A DNA stretch of 64,000 bases from Heterobasidion occidentale (GCA_039111635.1 JBCAQO010000003.1:3534001-3598000); one strand, 5' to 3'. Positions 21,013-34,333 are shown, numbered from the stretch's first letter. Numbers and translations are program-made. The notes: a model not told the origin generated them from the letters alone.

Positions 21013-24000
21013 CAGAGATGCTTGAGTACCGTATGCTCTCGTATAAACCTTGCGGAGAAATGACTGGGAAAATCGATCTGCGCAGCACCAAATCAGGAAG
21101 TCGAGTTATTGTCACGCAAGGTCACTGCAGTCACAATCAATGAGCAGACTTCCATGTCAGTCGGCCCCTTAGCGTGAATCCGGAGTACAACTCTCTAGAG
21201 TCCAAGGCAAGTGGGATTTTACTATCGAAGTTTGTAGATAGATGCAGTGGAGTCCATGGAATCTGCTTACAGCAGACGCAGACGCTACACAATATTGATT
21301 CGCAGACTTTTCACAGGTTAACTCGTTTTCCTGACGAGTATGACGCGGTGAGTGCATGATTATACAGACCATAAAAGAACGGAGACTGTTTAATCACTAT
21401 TTTGTCAGTATCAGGTAAATATGATCAGGCGTCAGAGCAAACGACAAAAAACAATTGACTCGGGACGGTTGACCACAAGGACCCAAACGGGCTCGTGAAC
21501 TTGATTGACCTGACAACCCCCGGACTCGGAAGCCTCCGGAAACCCCATTTCTGTGTCTCAGATTGTGCCATAGCATAGGCACAGCGAGTCGACGTTCGCT
21601 TTTTGTCTCAAAACTCGTTTATGTTATTCCGCATCATATTCTTATTGTCTATCGCAGGGCGCCTTTAACGTTGAACTACCTTGGGAAAGCACATGGTGGT
21701 GCGCGCTTCGTGCATCGTTCACTTGTTAAGTAATGTTGGGGCTTGGAGTTACGGATCAATCTGACCATGCGCGCCACGCATGATTGCAAACGCCTGACAA
21801 CAATGGGGAGGCTTTAGCCCGCCACGCACCAATCCGCCGGAGCTTGCCATGGTGCCCCCCAGTGCATTGTCCCATGCTCCGCCACCAGAAGGACAACGCA
21901 GGCCAATGCGCAGTGGGTATATCAGTCTCGTCGTGGATCTTGGCAGGCTGCATCACCTTCCTCCCTTCCTCCCATTCATACATGGCAACGAAAGTACGCC
22001 GATATTTCATCGCTCAATCTTCCATAAAGCTGTTCACTTGTCCAGACTCTATTGCTAGTCCTTGGGCTTCCCCGCGCCATTCATCAATCCGGTAAAATGC
22101 CACATCGATACCCTTCCTCATGAACCCCTTTCGACAATGTTCTGCCTCGACAGCATCCTTTGACGCCTCTACCCTCATGGCCCACAACCCTGAAGGGCAA
22201 AGATGTCGTGACCATGGTAGTTGATGTGAACACATCACTCTCATGAGACATACTCATTGTCGGCTATCCGCCAGAGCCATTATGGAATGCAGGGGTGCTC
22301 GAATTTGGTTTCGGTGGCAGAGTCGTCAATCAAGTGCAGATACAGCCCTTTCCTTCACCAACTATCGGGTGAGAAATTGAAAGGACGCAGAGGTGAGTAC
22401 CTCCCTCAATTGAAGAGCGGATCATCCAGCTCTTAGGGAACTTACTGTGTTACGCATTCATCGACTCCATGCCGAACGAGAACGTGGTATACAGACTTCG
22501 AAGAATCCTTCCTCGCCACGTATCCCCACTGATCGTCGGCGCGCATGCCACCCTCACGCCCACCAGATTCAGATTCCAGCATTCCCCAGGATATGCCCGC
22601 CTTTTTAACACGTTCCTATCTCCACCCCCTCGTGGAAGGGTATCCGACAAGGCTACCGCTGCCACAACCGGTCCATCATTCGGCAGCATCTTGTCGAAGC
22701 GCGATGCGTGTCATTCATCTAATCTTCTACTAACCAAAGGGCATCTTTCACCACCTCACATCTCTATTTGTCAATGTCTGGCGAAGAAAGTAATATCACC
22801 TTCCGTGCGTCGTGCCAGCGCTTTTACTCATTACCCGTCATTCTCTTTACCTTCGCTATCCGGAACTCTGAGCCGCCTTCTGGATTTCCCTGATGCCTTC
22901 TTCCAATGGCATCACAACAGGGTTGCATTCTCTTCCGTGACACGAGCCATCATTGAAACTCCGTGCTCATCGACTAACCGCCAGAATTAAATCCATTATC
23001 TCGGAACACTTGGACTCCCTTTTAATGGAGATCAGCAATTGAAGAGCATCCTGACCTGGAACTACGGGAAAGATGATCTTCGACGGGTCGTGGTAATCTG
23101 GTAATACACTCAGATTAATAAAGGGAAATTCGACGCTTCTGATAGCGCAGATGTCGGGAAAGCCGTACTCAGCGATTGATGATGACGAGTTAACCGCAGC
23201 CGATATAGGATAATCCGACGAGTACGTGCCCAGCTCGATCCTTCACTCGAGAATTTTTAATCGTCCGACTTTGGTGACAAAATCTCCTGAAGTGATGACA
23301 AAACATGGATATTCAAAAGACAGATCAATATCGCAATATATTTTTGCGTTGCGAGAGTACCACAAATTCAACATATGCCACTGCTAAGTATCAAACGTTC
23401 TGATCTTTGTCTCTCTCAAATGCCATTCCTTGATAACAAGTACTGATTTAGCTTATTCCCACTCTAATCCCTCAGTCATTTGGCTAAGCCTTACCTATTC
23501 ACTGAAAGGTGCGTTGAAGAAGTGAAGTTCCGACGCATGATTTATTCCTGTGGTATCAATTCAGCTCATGAATTGTTGCTTGCAATGTTGTCTTAGAACA
23601 GGTAACAATCAATGATCCCTCTTTTCAGTTCCGGTGCGTTTGATATCGGTCATTAGTGCGCTGAGGTCGACTTCTTCTTTTCACGCTATGAGACAATGAG
23701 TCTCTCCTCAAAATTGTATCTGGCAAGTGACCGATGCTAACTAACTCTGCATTCAGCAAGGGGTTTTGGTATAAGTCAGAAAGTGATTAAACATCTCAGT
23801 AGTTCATGTGCCTTTTGTTGAGGAAGAGCCTTGGTCGTTGACCTACGTGCTCTCCCATGTGGGCAGGCGATGTGTGTGCAGCGGGCGAACACAAATTCGT
23901 CGCAGGGTGTTTCGGAACCGAAAATCGCGTTATGTCACTTTACACGTGATTGTGTGACACACGTGTAAGTTGACTCATCGCGCTCCGCCCCCTTTGTTCA

Positions 24001-24023
24001 AGGCCAAACCAGCCGTCGCCACG
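21013..24023. other. 3-kb gene-free region
   Basis: Only overlapping short frames are seen, the longest about 170 codons at 22469-22990 on the plus strand, without motifs. No repeat or transposon signature was recognised. It may contain relics too decayed to name. Confidence 0.45.
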
Positions 24024-24734
24024 ATGCCAGCAGTCCGCACCAAACCCTTCGACCTAGAGTCCTTTCGCTTCAGTTCTGAGAAGAAGAGTCATAGCACCCG
24101 ATCACCGTCCCCAGCAAGCATTGAAGCGAAGAATGCCCCCGCCTTCACAGAATCCAAACTGCGAGACTTTTCCCTGCGTGAATATCCTTCTGCTATCGCT
24201 CAAGCAGCAAGTGCAGCTCGTCTGATCAAAGTTCTTTGACAAATAGTATATAAAGTCGAGTATCCGCGGACCGCCGCGGCACGTCTCTCGTATCGCACCC
24301 CCTCTGGCAAACGAGTCCCACCGCATCACTGGGAAGTGTACGACCTCATACTGAAGGTCCCCGCAGGCAAAATCAGCACGTACAAAGCCATATGCACTGC
24401 CTTGGGCTCTGGCTCCCCGCGTTCGGTCGGGACAGCGCTGCGAAACAACCCGTTCGCGCCGTACGTGCCTTGCCATAGGGTCGTGGCGTCGAACTTCTTC
24501 GTCGGCGGATTTTTCGGCGAGTGGACAGATCTCAAGGGTGGAGCGAGCAAGGGAAAGCGGGTCGGCCCGGAGGTCGGCGCCGTGGGGTGGAATGACCAGT
24601 TTAGAGGAAAGGGCCAGGGCGCTGTCCAGCGCGAGAAGGTGAGGATGTTGGTACAAGAGGGCGTTCCGTTTACGGCGGAAGGAAGGCTAGTGAGAGGCGA
24701 GGAATATCTATGGGCTGTAGTTGTGTCGAATTGA
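24024..24734 (+). CDS. MGT1: Methylated-DNA-protein cysteine methyltransferase (MGMT)
   Basis: The ATG at 24024 opens a polar N-terminus of about 51 residues. An intron, best placed at 24178-24246 (69 bp, phase 1), joins the catalytic domain. Total length is 213 residues, normal for eukaryotic MGMT. The domain shows WEVYDLILKVPAGKISTYKA, SVGTALRNNPF and PCHRVV, whose Cys accepts the alkyl group, followed by GGFFGEW. The protein directly removes O6-alkyl groups from guanine in nuclear DNA in a single-turnover reaction. The gene stands alone between gene-free stretches. The gene symbol follows the yeast name; assignment rests on the active-site motif. Confidence 0.9.
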
Positions 24735-26764
24735 ACCGGGCTGTGGACCGTGGATATACATCTTTGAGGACGTAGTGACCGCGATATGCGCATACGTTTT
24801 CGAGTAGCGGGAAAGAGAGCCTATTTATATAAGGATAACAAAAATACAAGAGCCACCTATGCGAGCTCGGATCCGTGGCAGCGATCAGACCTATGATCTC
24901 AGCGAGATGTCTGATGATGCCGACAAGGCCGACAGCTGATCACATCGATGAGAACGTGGATCAGCGGAGGGTGGAAATATCTGAGCTCGTTGGGCGTTGA
25001 TCCGATACACGCCTTTATAACGAGTGGGGGCTTCTGTCTGCATCCTCGCTGTAAAGGGAACAAGGACAGCGCCAAGAACAAAGGATACTGGACGATATAA
25101 GCAGCCCGAGCACGCCTGGCAAAACGAGTTGCTCCTCATCCCTGGCCATTTCTATCACGCTTGACGAGTCGACGACAACGCATCGAGACATCAAGACATC
25201 CTTAGTGTCAGGCCACAGGTATAACGCCCAAGAGTCGACGCCAAAAGTGTTCCGTGCGCTGTGTGGATATGCGGGTGCGCCTCAGGGTGTATGGAGAGGA
25301 GGCACGCTAATGCCGCCAAGGAGGGAGCGAAGGTGGGCCGTTAAGTTGTCGGCATGGCTGGGGAGAATGGTGGTAAGTGGCCTAGTTATTTGGGACGAAC
25401 GCGAAAAATCGCACCCTTTGAGACCCCTACCAATCTGTACGGGCTAGGCTGTTGTATGGCGCTCAGAGGTTTGGGGCCTCATGATGGTTGCCGTTCAATC
25501 CACTGGGCTTCAGGTGCAAGGCGCCCGACGAACTTCGGTTCATAGTAGACGTGCTGGCAACGTTGGCGGGAGTCTGCGTAGAGGTGCTTATACGCATTTT
25601 CGATGCCAATAAAATAACGGGCGTAATATGCGGTAGACGATAGCGGCAAGCGAGCGTAAAAGGCTGTTGACTGCTAGGGTAGGGGATGAGGAGGGGGGGG
25701 GGGGAATCTGGGTGTTTTCTATCCTTGCCTCCAGCAAATCGAAAGGATATCTTCCAGAACTTTCCTGCACTTCCGGGTGTCTTTTGCGGCGCCGGCGATC
25801 AGTGACACGTCCAAGAGAAGAGTCGCCACTTGTGTGAGGAAAATGATGGCAGGTGGAGCCGTTGAGGACCTAGGCCGTGCACCCAACTCAGATCGAGCTG
25901 TTGTTGAGGGGGGAGGACAATAGAAGATTCAAAGCGCGGCCGCATGGCTTGAGAACCGAACCGAACCACCTGCGTCACGGATGTGTACTTCGCTGCATCG
26001 TTGTAGACGTTGAGCTATGCTTTATACATTGTAAAATTGCACAGAAAAACTCACTGTACAGTCTATATACTCTGTCTGCTGGTAGATATTACTGGACGCG
26101 AGCGAATAGCCCATGTAGCCGTCGGAAACCCTGAATTCAACCCCCTCTCCTCCGCATGTGCTGTGCTGGCAGTGGCGAAACTAAGAATGAGGCAGAAAAA
26201 AAATCAGAACAATTCGTGATAAAATAAAATAAAAATATGCATGCTGGCGTACAGTCTCCTCGAGTACAGTCTTCTTGTACACGCCTTAGCATGATTGTAC
26301 AGATCGGCTCTATGAGCAACAGGACCCAAATAGATAGGATGTCCGAACGGCGCTTGAACGGGGATGCGTGACGACTCATTCGGTATGTCACAAATTACGG
26401 TCACCTCCGCTTTGCTCCTCCCCCCTCCCCCTCATGATTTTTTTTCTGCCCTCGCTTGTCCCTCTTTTCACCGGAATGGTTTCCCCAAAATCTACACCGA
26501 AAATATTCATGGCGTTGATAATCTGTGGAGAGGGTTCCTTACGAGCTCGCCCGGCAACTGATCAGAGCTTTGTCGGTGGGGTGGACGGTGGACACATAGC
26601 GAAATGAAGCGAATGGATCGGACACGGTGGCCTGGTCTATTATGTTGCCGCTTGGCCACAGGTATGCCAAAGCTCCCTCTCGAACCCTTAAATAGGGTAC
26701 GGCGATGCAGCTTAGCAGCTCACAACACACACACCTCGCTCCTCGAGCGCACTACCCTACCGTC
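24735..26764. other. 2-kb gene-free region
   Basis: No exon is supported. It holds a long G run (about 25691-25702) and A-rich runs near 26196-26232. A TTAAATAG box near 26688 may serve the gene starting at 26765. Confidence 0.45.
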
Positions 26765-27737
26765 ATGACAGACAGACAGCTTCTGCTCAAAGGCAGCATC
26801 GCACGGGTATTCCCAAACGATGCTCTGCATTATTTTGAGTATCTCGCGAGAAACAAGCACCCAATGACAAAATGTAATTGGGGATCGCACCTCACAACCT
26901 ATATTATAGCAGACGCCAAGAGCGGCGTTTTAGGATTTGTCGACATTGCCGTAGACCTCCACCCAGGCACCTTTGTGCAACAAGTCATGATGAGGCCGAT
27001 CAGACCACGACGGTCTGCAATCTGGTTCGACACAACGTCTCCATCTCTAGGGATATCGTTACCTGACGCCGAGCGCAATCTCGATATTCTTTCGGACTCT
27101 CGCAAGACGGAGAAATGGAGCTCCCCCACGAAGCAGAGCTTGGCTATCTGTGTACGATTCTGCATTTTGTGGACGATGATCTGTTTTCTTACTCTGCAAC
27201 AGTGGCTTGGCTACGAGCCGTGGCAGGCCGATCTGTCAATGCGCGGTGACAGTGGATGTTGTCGAAAGCTCCTCGCTCATCGCGTCGCACTACTCGTGCG
27301 TCAGTTTATGACTGTGGGCGCCCCATTCCTTTCCGCGTTTTTCTTTCTTTCTCACCCACTGCGTAACAGAATCCGAAGCTACAGGCAGGAGTATACCCGC
27401 CCTTACCTATTGGGTCCGATGGAATCACCGCTGACGATATAGTTCTCATCGGGCTTGTCGAGGTTGATGCAGTGGCTGGTACCTGGCAGCCAATTTTTCG
27501 GTTACGGTCCTGGTTCGCAGGTTCGATTCTTTTACTCTTTCGACTTTTCGACCTTTTTCTCATTCGGTCATGACATGATAGCCCCCCAGGGGTATGACTT
27601 CTGACGATGTTGCGCGGACGCTCTGCGAACATACGCTCGCTCTCTGGTGTCGATTTATCATGGACGGTGACCTGGTGCTCGCTCTGCTCTTTGCTCTGAG
27701 GCGACCCCGAGACAAGATCCTGGAAGCTGATGGCTGA
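26765..27737 (+). CDS. Hypothetical spliced protein
   Basis: The ATG at 26765 (MTDRQLLLKGSIARVFPND) lies about 75 bp downstream of a TATA-like box. The first open stretch continues through SHLTTYIIADAKSG and VDIAVDLHPGTF. Later exons look coding: GSDGITADDIVLIGLVEVD with AVAGTWQPIFR (from about 27385), and a final exon with MTSDDVARTLCEHTLALWC and ALLFALRRPRDKILEADG, ending at TGA 27735-27737. The middle (27050-27385) can be read in two frames, and I could not fix the exon borders. One reading gives GYLCTILHFVDDDLFSYSA, the other a hydrophobic stretch. I recognise no domain. Confidence 0.45.
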
Positions 27738-28175
27738 CTCGCAGCTGGTTCTACGATGGTGCCTAGGCTTTGGCTTGTGCTGGGCCCGATGCTCGGTGTG
27801 CTCTCATTCCCATCTTCTGTCTTGGAGGTCTTGTCCGGATGTCTCAGACGAATTTCCGTTATTGTCGTGGCAGGTCATGGCGCGTTCTATCGTTATTGGT
27901 TATGCTCATCTAGTGCCCTGTTACGCACTAGCCAGTAGATTTTGTATCATTTGTATCCCCTAGTCTCTCTCTGTTCCACTACACGAATTCAGCGTATTTG
28001 TTTGCAAACTCCAATTGTCGCGATCGGAATGCGAGAAGGGTACTGTGACGGCGCGCGTCGCTTTTCATGACGCGTCAAGTCACGCCTTCTTGTCACGCCA
28101 CTTGGGTTGCAACAACTCGTTGGCTCGTCCAGGATCGCATACCGTCTTTCTATCCATAAGAGCATCACATTCGCA
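27738..28175. other. Intergenic region upstream of RFC1
   Basis: No supported exon. It includes two MluI-like ACGCGT-type words near 28053-28076 (GGCGCGCGTCG, GACGCGTCAAG), the sort of site cell-cycle genes use in yeasts. That use here is only a possibility. Confidence 0.3.
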
Positions 28176-31100
28176 ATGCCTCCGACAACAGTTCGCGTCA
28201 AGGGTACACCTAAAATACAAGGGCGCGATATAAAATCGTTCTTTGGTGCAGGGGGCAACAATAGCAAGGCAACGACTGTCCAGACTGTGCGTGTTCTCAT
28301 ATAGGCTCCTGTCAGGATGAGACGTGACAGAGATGCAGAAACCAGCCCAAGCCGCACACTCTAAGGCTATATTGATTAGTACGTCTGCGCAGATCTGTTC
28401 AGGCACTACGCACATCGCTGACCGACGGTTCCAGGTGATGAAGATGACGAGTATGTTTTGATGACATTCGAGGACTTCGTCGGTCCGTACTGATTTTTTC
28501 GCAGTCCAAAACCATCAAAGTCGACTGTAAAGTTTGTGCCACAGTAATTTTTACGCTCCCTAATATTTTGCTCACGAAAACATCAGAATCTCGAAACCCA
28601 TCTCGCCACCGGCCGCCGCGACCCTGAAGCGGAAGAAGAAGATTCTGCTATCTAGTGATGACGAAGACGAAGAGGACAAGCATGAAGCCACGCCACCTCC
28701 GAAGAAAAAGGCAGCCATGGCCTCATCTTCCGCCTCCTCTTCGAAGCCATCCGCAGCTCCTGTCCCGAAACCACGCAAGCCAGAGCCCAAATCGAATGGA
28801 AAGATCAAGAGGAAGAGAATTGATGAAGATGAGTACGCATCATCACCCTCCGATGATGATGATGAGTTCGTTGTCGACGATGCTGGGAGCGAAGACGAGA
28901 AACCCTTGAAAAAAGGTCCTCCCAAGGGCAGGCCGAACGCAGGCACCAAGAAAACTCCTCGAAAATCTGGCGCTAGCAAGGCAAAAGAGCAGCCCAAGGC
29001 AAAGCCTAAGACAGAGGATGCAGAAGAGGGGGAGAAGCCCAAACCCAAATTCAAGTGCGCCGCCACTCTCGCTGATGTCCCTGATTCCAATCTCAATTTC
29101 AACGTAGTTGGGCAGCAGCCAAGGCAGCGAAGCTAGCAGGGCCTGTCGCTCCTGGATCGAAAGCTGTGCCCGAGTCTGCGCACCCTGACTGTCTGGCTGG
29201 TCTTGCCTTCGTGTTCACAGGCGAATTGAGCAGCTTTTCCCGAGACGAAGCGACAGACCTTGCGAAGCGCTTCGGCGGGTACGAATGCTTCCCTCTCACT
29301 CATTAATCGATTTGACGATTCACCTCTACAGTCGTGTCGTGGGACAGCCATCGTCGAAAACGTCATATGTTGTGCTAGGGGAAAACGCTGGCCCGAGCAA
29401 GATTGCGGCTCTCAAGAAACACAATATCCCTACACTATCGGAAGACGAGTTCCTAAATCTTATCGCTACGCGCAAAGGACCAGGAAACGGAAAGGGCTTG
29501 GATGAGAAGGAGAAAAAGAAACAGGAGAAGGAACTAGCAGCGATCAAGCAAGGCGCGAAGGAGTTGGAGATCCGAGAAAAGAAGGCAGCCAATGTTGAGG
29601 GATCAAGTAAAGCTGGAAGGTATGACCCTCTCTGTGATCAGGCGATCAACCTTGAATTCATATATGTCTTAGTTCGAAGATGGTTGATACCCAGACGCAG
29701 CTTTGGACGGATCGCTATGCCCCCCAAACACTCAAGGAGATTTGCGGAAATAAAGGCCAGATTGAGAAACTTCGGCAGTGGTTGCACGATTGGTCCGTTC
29801 TCACGCCCCCATGCCATCCATTCTCTCTTGTAATTAACGCGGGAAACAGGCCAAACAGCCTGAAATCGGCTTTCAAAAAGCCTGGTAAGGATGGTATGAA
29901 CATGTTCCGCGGTGTCATGATCTCCGGCCCGCCTGGGATTGGTAAAACAACCAGCGCCCATCTCTGCGCGAAACTTGAGGGATTTACGCCCATCGAGCTC
30001 AACGCGAGTGACGTGCGGAGCAAGAAGCTGGTCGAGGTATTTTTCCTTCTTGATCTGTGTCATCCCAATAATCAATGCGCATGACCATCCTTAGAGCAGT
30101 ACCAACATCACGAACAGTTCTCTAGACGGCTGGATGGTTGGTGGAAAGGTGAGTGCAGTCCGTCTGGTCTTTAATCCTAGCTGATCTATGGCGCAAAGTT
30201 AACCAACGCTGCCGGTGTTGATATCACTGACAAGACCTGTCTCATCATGGACGAAGTCGACGGCATGTCTTCTGGCGATCGAGGGGGTATTGGTGCGCTC
30301 GCGGCCCTGATCAAGAAAACGAAGGTCTGCTTCTCGCATCGATCACCTTATGGAAGGCATGCTCATGAAGGGTTCTTCGATTAGATCCCTATCATCTGTA
30401 TAACAAATGACCGCACAGCTCTGAAGATGAAGCCTCTCGTCAATTCGACGTTCAACATGCCATTTAGGAAGTGAGTCGCGCATACCCTACTCCTCCGCTT
30501 CATGGGCTGAGTCTCGTCTTTGTAGACCGGACGCCGCCGCCATTCGTTCGAGGATCCTGACTATTGCATACAAGTAGGTCGGCCAAGTAGTGTCAACACG
30601 TCAGCAAGGGCTGACGCGTTCAGGGAAAAAATGAAGGTACCAGCTAACGTTGTTGACCAGCTGGTCAACGGCGTGCAATCAGACATCCGACAGGTCCTCA
30701 ATATGCTCTCTACGTGGAGATTATCGAACGCTTCATTAGACTTCGATCAGAGCAAGACACTGTTGGTGCTTTTTTGATGTCTCCATGCCCTCCCTGTTGA
30801 TGGGTATGTGTTGCAGGGCCAAGATGAACGAGAAGTACAGCGTGATGACGCCGTTCAACGTGACCCAGAAGATTTTGGGGCCATATATGTTTTCGCCTAC
30901 GTCGCGAGAAACGTTGGGTGATAAAATGGAACTCTACTTTCATGACTATTCCTTTGTACCGCTGTTCATCCAGGTGCGCTTGTTTCTACTGCATCGTTGC
31001 AGACAAACCACATAAGGGCGGTACTCTGTCACCATAGGAGAATTACTTGAAAACGCAACCCGTGCGTGTACGGAATGAGAGTGGGCCAGCACAAGTCATG

Positions 31101-32154
31101 AAACACTTATCGCTTATGGACCAAGCCTCGAATTCGATATCCGAAGGAGATCTTGTCGATGCTCTGATTCATGGGTGAGCTTACCGCGTTCCATGCCGTC
31201 GATGTCAAGAAAGATGCTAATCTTTATAGTCCTGAGCAACATTGGACTCTGATGCCTGTGCACGCCGTCTTGTCGACAGTCCGCCCGTCCTTCCTTTATG
31301 GTGGGGGTTCAGGCTATGGCGGGCCGAACGCAATGTCCTTCCCTCAGTAAGTCCTAGTAAGTACCAAGTAGATATGATGCAATTTCTCAAACATGTTTCA
31401 TTTCCAGGTGGCTTGGTCAAAACTCGAAACAGAATAAGCTAGGCAGACAGCTAGGCGAGGTTCAGATGCGCATGCGATTGAAAGTATCAGGAGATAAACA
31501 TGAGATCAGGCAGTCGTACATTCCGGCCCTGTTCCCACATCTAGTGAAACCTCTGATCGACGAGGGAGCTGTGAGTCCTTTGTCTACGCTATACACATGT
31601 GCTGTAATCGTCGACTTACATCTGGAATGGCTCTCTCAGAAAGCTGTCGATGACATCATCGATCGCATGGACGAATATTTTCTGTCTCGGGAAGACTGGG
31701 ACACCATCGTCGAGCTTGGGGTTGATGACCGGAAGGATGATTTGATATTGAAAAAGATCTCTGCAGCAACCAAATCGGCACTGACGAAGAAGTGGGTGTT
31801 TATTTCACGTACGTGGGGAGTGTGCTGATCGGCGACGGCAGGTACAACACGAGAGACCATCCGATCGTGTATCACAGGCAAGACCTTGGCAAGGTGCCGA
31901 AGAAGCTTGCAGGAGGACCAGCGCCTGATCTGGAGGAGGCATTCGATGTGAGATATTGCGTGTTCATGTGTCCGAATTGCCTTCAATGGGTACTTACGTA
32001 GTCACTACAGGTTGAGGAAGACGAACCCGAGGACGACACCGCTAAGAAGGAGCAAGACTCAGACGACATAACGAATGACAAGCTCATACAACGAGGCAAA
32101 GGCAAGTCCAATCCAAAGGCCCCCACGAAGAGCAAGGCAAAGACGAAGAGATGA
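28176..32154 (+). CDS. RFC1: Replication factor C large subunit (RFC1)
   Basis: Twenty-one exons join in phase to 955 residues: 28176-28286, 28339-28378, 28435-28450, 28505-28543, 28587-29054, 29108-29278, 29332-29619, 29673-29792, 29850-30036, 30095-30148, 30199-30324, 30385-30470, 30526-30573, 30624-30761, 30817-30973, 31038-31174, 31230-31346, 31408-31570, 31640-31791, 31842-31947, 32011-32154. The N-terminus has a PIP-box-like IQGRDIKSFFG for PCNA binding. A Lys/acid-rich linker follows, then a BRCT domain (CLAGLAFVFTGELSSF ... TLSEDEFLNLI). The AAA+ core has SGPPGIGKTTSAH (Walker A) and CLIMDEVDGMSSGDRGG (Walker B), then the collar region and a basic tail. It is the large subunit of the clamp loader that opens PCNA at primer ends during DNA replication and repair. 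Confidence 0.97.
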
Positions 32155-32516
32155 GCACGACTGAGGCAGGCATTGCGCATTAGATATCCTATACATGGTG
32201 TAAGCTGTATTGTACGAAGGACGGTTCGTGTGCGGATACTATTCTTATGTGCAGGGTCGCGTGTCCATTACCTCCTCAGTGGAACTGGGAGTAATCTCAG
32301 TACTAGTGCATTCCGTGATCATAGTTAGCCATTTATCTCTTCTGCCTGGATGCGTACTGCGCTTCTTGCGAGTTCATGGCAGAATTGGACTTTCATCGGA
32401 CTTTAAAATAGGCTGTTCTGGTTTAACTCCGAGGTTGAACTCTCCGGCTGCCAGCGAGCTACTCCTTCTCTTATACCCTCACAGGTTTTGCGATTCTTGG
32501 CTATGACGAAGAAAAT
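32155..32516. other. Intergenic region
   Basis: A short region after RFC1. The right part (about 32480-32592) may be an upstream exon of the F-box relic that follows. Confidence 0.3.
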
Positions 32517-34333
32517 GTGAGGCTGCAGCAGCTATTCCGAAAATTGAAAGCGGCTTTTACAATCTCGTCGCATGGTTGCAGCAAACGTTCCAGTAAGTAT
32601 GGTTTAGACGCTCTACAATCATCTCTGATGATAACGATCACTCCAGATTCCTCGACCGAGAAATATCTAGCCCTGTTGCCTCAAGCTCCCCCTCACGATG
32701 GCTCAATTATTGACAGCAATATTCCAGTCATTACAGGTCTCCCGGTGTCTAACACATTCCATTCCATTCCTTCACACCCCATTCACAATTTGCCTGTCGA
32801 GCTGCTCGAGCTGATCTTGCTCCATTGCATCCCACAAGCTCGGACTACATATTTTACCGCATACAAGCGTGGTCCTTGCTCTCCGATATGGGTCAATGTC
32901 ACCTATGTCTGTCACTTTTGGCGGCAAGTCGCCCTTCGCTGTCCTCACCTCTGGACACACATCACTACGGACTTAAGCCTACCGTGGATAATCGCGTTTT
33001 TGGATCGCTCAAGGTCAGAGCCTTTGGTTGTTGAGGTTGATGCACGCCGTATCACTCTTGGTGTCTACGAAACTCATCTTTCCGCCCACACTTTTCGGAT
33101 GAGAGAGCTCTATTTAGGTTGTCAGATCTTTACCGATGGGATTCCTGAATATCTCGATTCGTTGAGGAGTCCCGCTCCCCTCTTGGAGACTCTCATCATT
33201 GATATGGGCCCTTGCGTGTATCACGTGAAATGGAGTCTATTTTCAGAGTCTACTCCTCGATTATGTCGATTATGGCTGCATCGCAGCATAAATGCTCCCT
33301 CCGGTGGACTTCTCCTCCACAACCTCCGTTACCTCAAGCTGGAAAGCTCTCTATCCATGCTCGAGGAGACCTTTGCATTGTTGCAACGTGCACCTCTCCT
33401 AGAAACTCTCCGCATCGACCTGAATGGCGGACGTCGCGGTCTAGCTCAACAAACCCTACCCAGCTTTATTCGACTTCCGAACCTATCCCTTCTGAAAGTA
33501 TCATGCTCCGATGCGTATGATGCCTTTGTTGACCTATTCGAGCGATTGCAAATTCCCCCGACAGTTCATCTCAAACTCTCCTCTCACATACATTTTCTCG
33601 CCAGTGTTTCGATCCAATGACCAGCTGGTTCATATCTTCAACATGATAGTTAGCCATACCCGCACGGTTGGCAAAGCAATGGACTCCTTGACGCACTTCC
33701 AGATCGCAATCACACCAACTTATTTTACCCTCGAAGCCGAACCGAACGCTCAACCGACTGGCTGCATTTGTAGCATTCCTTGCGAGCACATCAAATCCGA
33801 CTCATTGCCCGTGGATAACGCGCATTCGAAGTGCAGACATGTACCCTTATCAAATGTACATGCGCTGCGCTTATCCTTGGATCAATACATGCCGATGACT
33901 CTGCTCTCCTTCAAGGGTATCGTACACACGGACGCGATATCCATAAATGGCGGTCTATCCTCTGTCTCATGCCAGAGATACGAAGTCTCAAGGTGTCGCA
34001 CGACGCTATCCCCGGGGTTCTACGAGCGCTCACACCCAACGCGAATACTGGCGATGTCTCAAATCCACCCGTGTATGCCAATTAACGGAGCTTATCATTG
34101 GTCACAGCGTCATCAGATGCCTGGATGGCATTGATAGTGACACTGATGATCTTCAGTTACGCTCAGTCGCCCTCGGGACGTTGGAAACATTTCTATCGAA
34201 GAGGAAGGAGGCTGGATTGGAATTAGATGTCTTGAATTTCAGCTGCTGTAAGTGCGTTGGGGGCAGTGTGAAGTCTTTGAAGCGGTACGTGAAGAGGTTG
34301 ACTTGGGAGGGCTTTGATTTGACAGATACTTGA
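32517..34333 (+). pseudogene. F-box/LRR-like protein, broken copy 2
   Basis: A GTAAGT...CCAG pair fits an intron at 32593-32646. The F-box region reads NLPVELLELILLHCIPQ, then WVNVTYVCHFWRQVALRC and PHLWTHITTDLSL. LRR-like parts follow: APLLETLIIDM, NLRYLKLESSLSMLEE, RAPLLETLRIDL. The tail MPEIRSLKVSHDAIPGVLRA matches copy 1. The frame changes near 33600, 33905 and 34075, each by one base and without splice sites. The final part ends KSLKRYVKRLTWEGFDLTDT at 34333. The first 360 codons are unbroken, so this copy may be younger than copy 1 or still give a truncated product. The stop at 33618-33620 closes that part. Confidence 0.7.

Noticed and set aside
21756..22990. Several open frames of 70-170 codons on both strands
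   Set aside because: No start context, splice-consistent extension or motif; coding composition is not better in one frame than in the others.
25691..25702. Long G run
   Set aside because: An isolated homopolymer in gene-free DNA; no quadruplex-type pattern of several spaced G runs was seen.
27505..27535. GGTTCGATTC, another tRNA B-box-like word
   Set aside because: It lies at an exon-intron junction of the 26.8-27.7 kb gene, and no tRNA fold is possible.
29055..29107. Apparent one-base frameshift in RFC1 before the BRCT domain
   Set aside because: A normal 53-bp intron (GTGCGC ... CGTAG) fits in phase and restores the conserved KFNWAAAKAAK segment, so no error or frameshift is needed.
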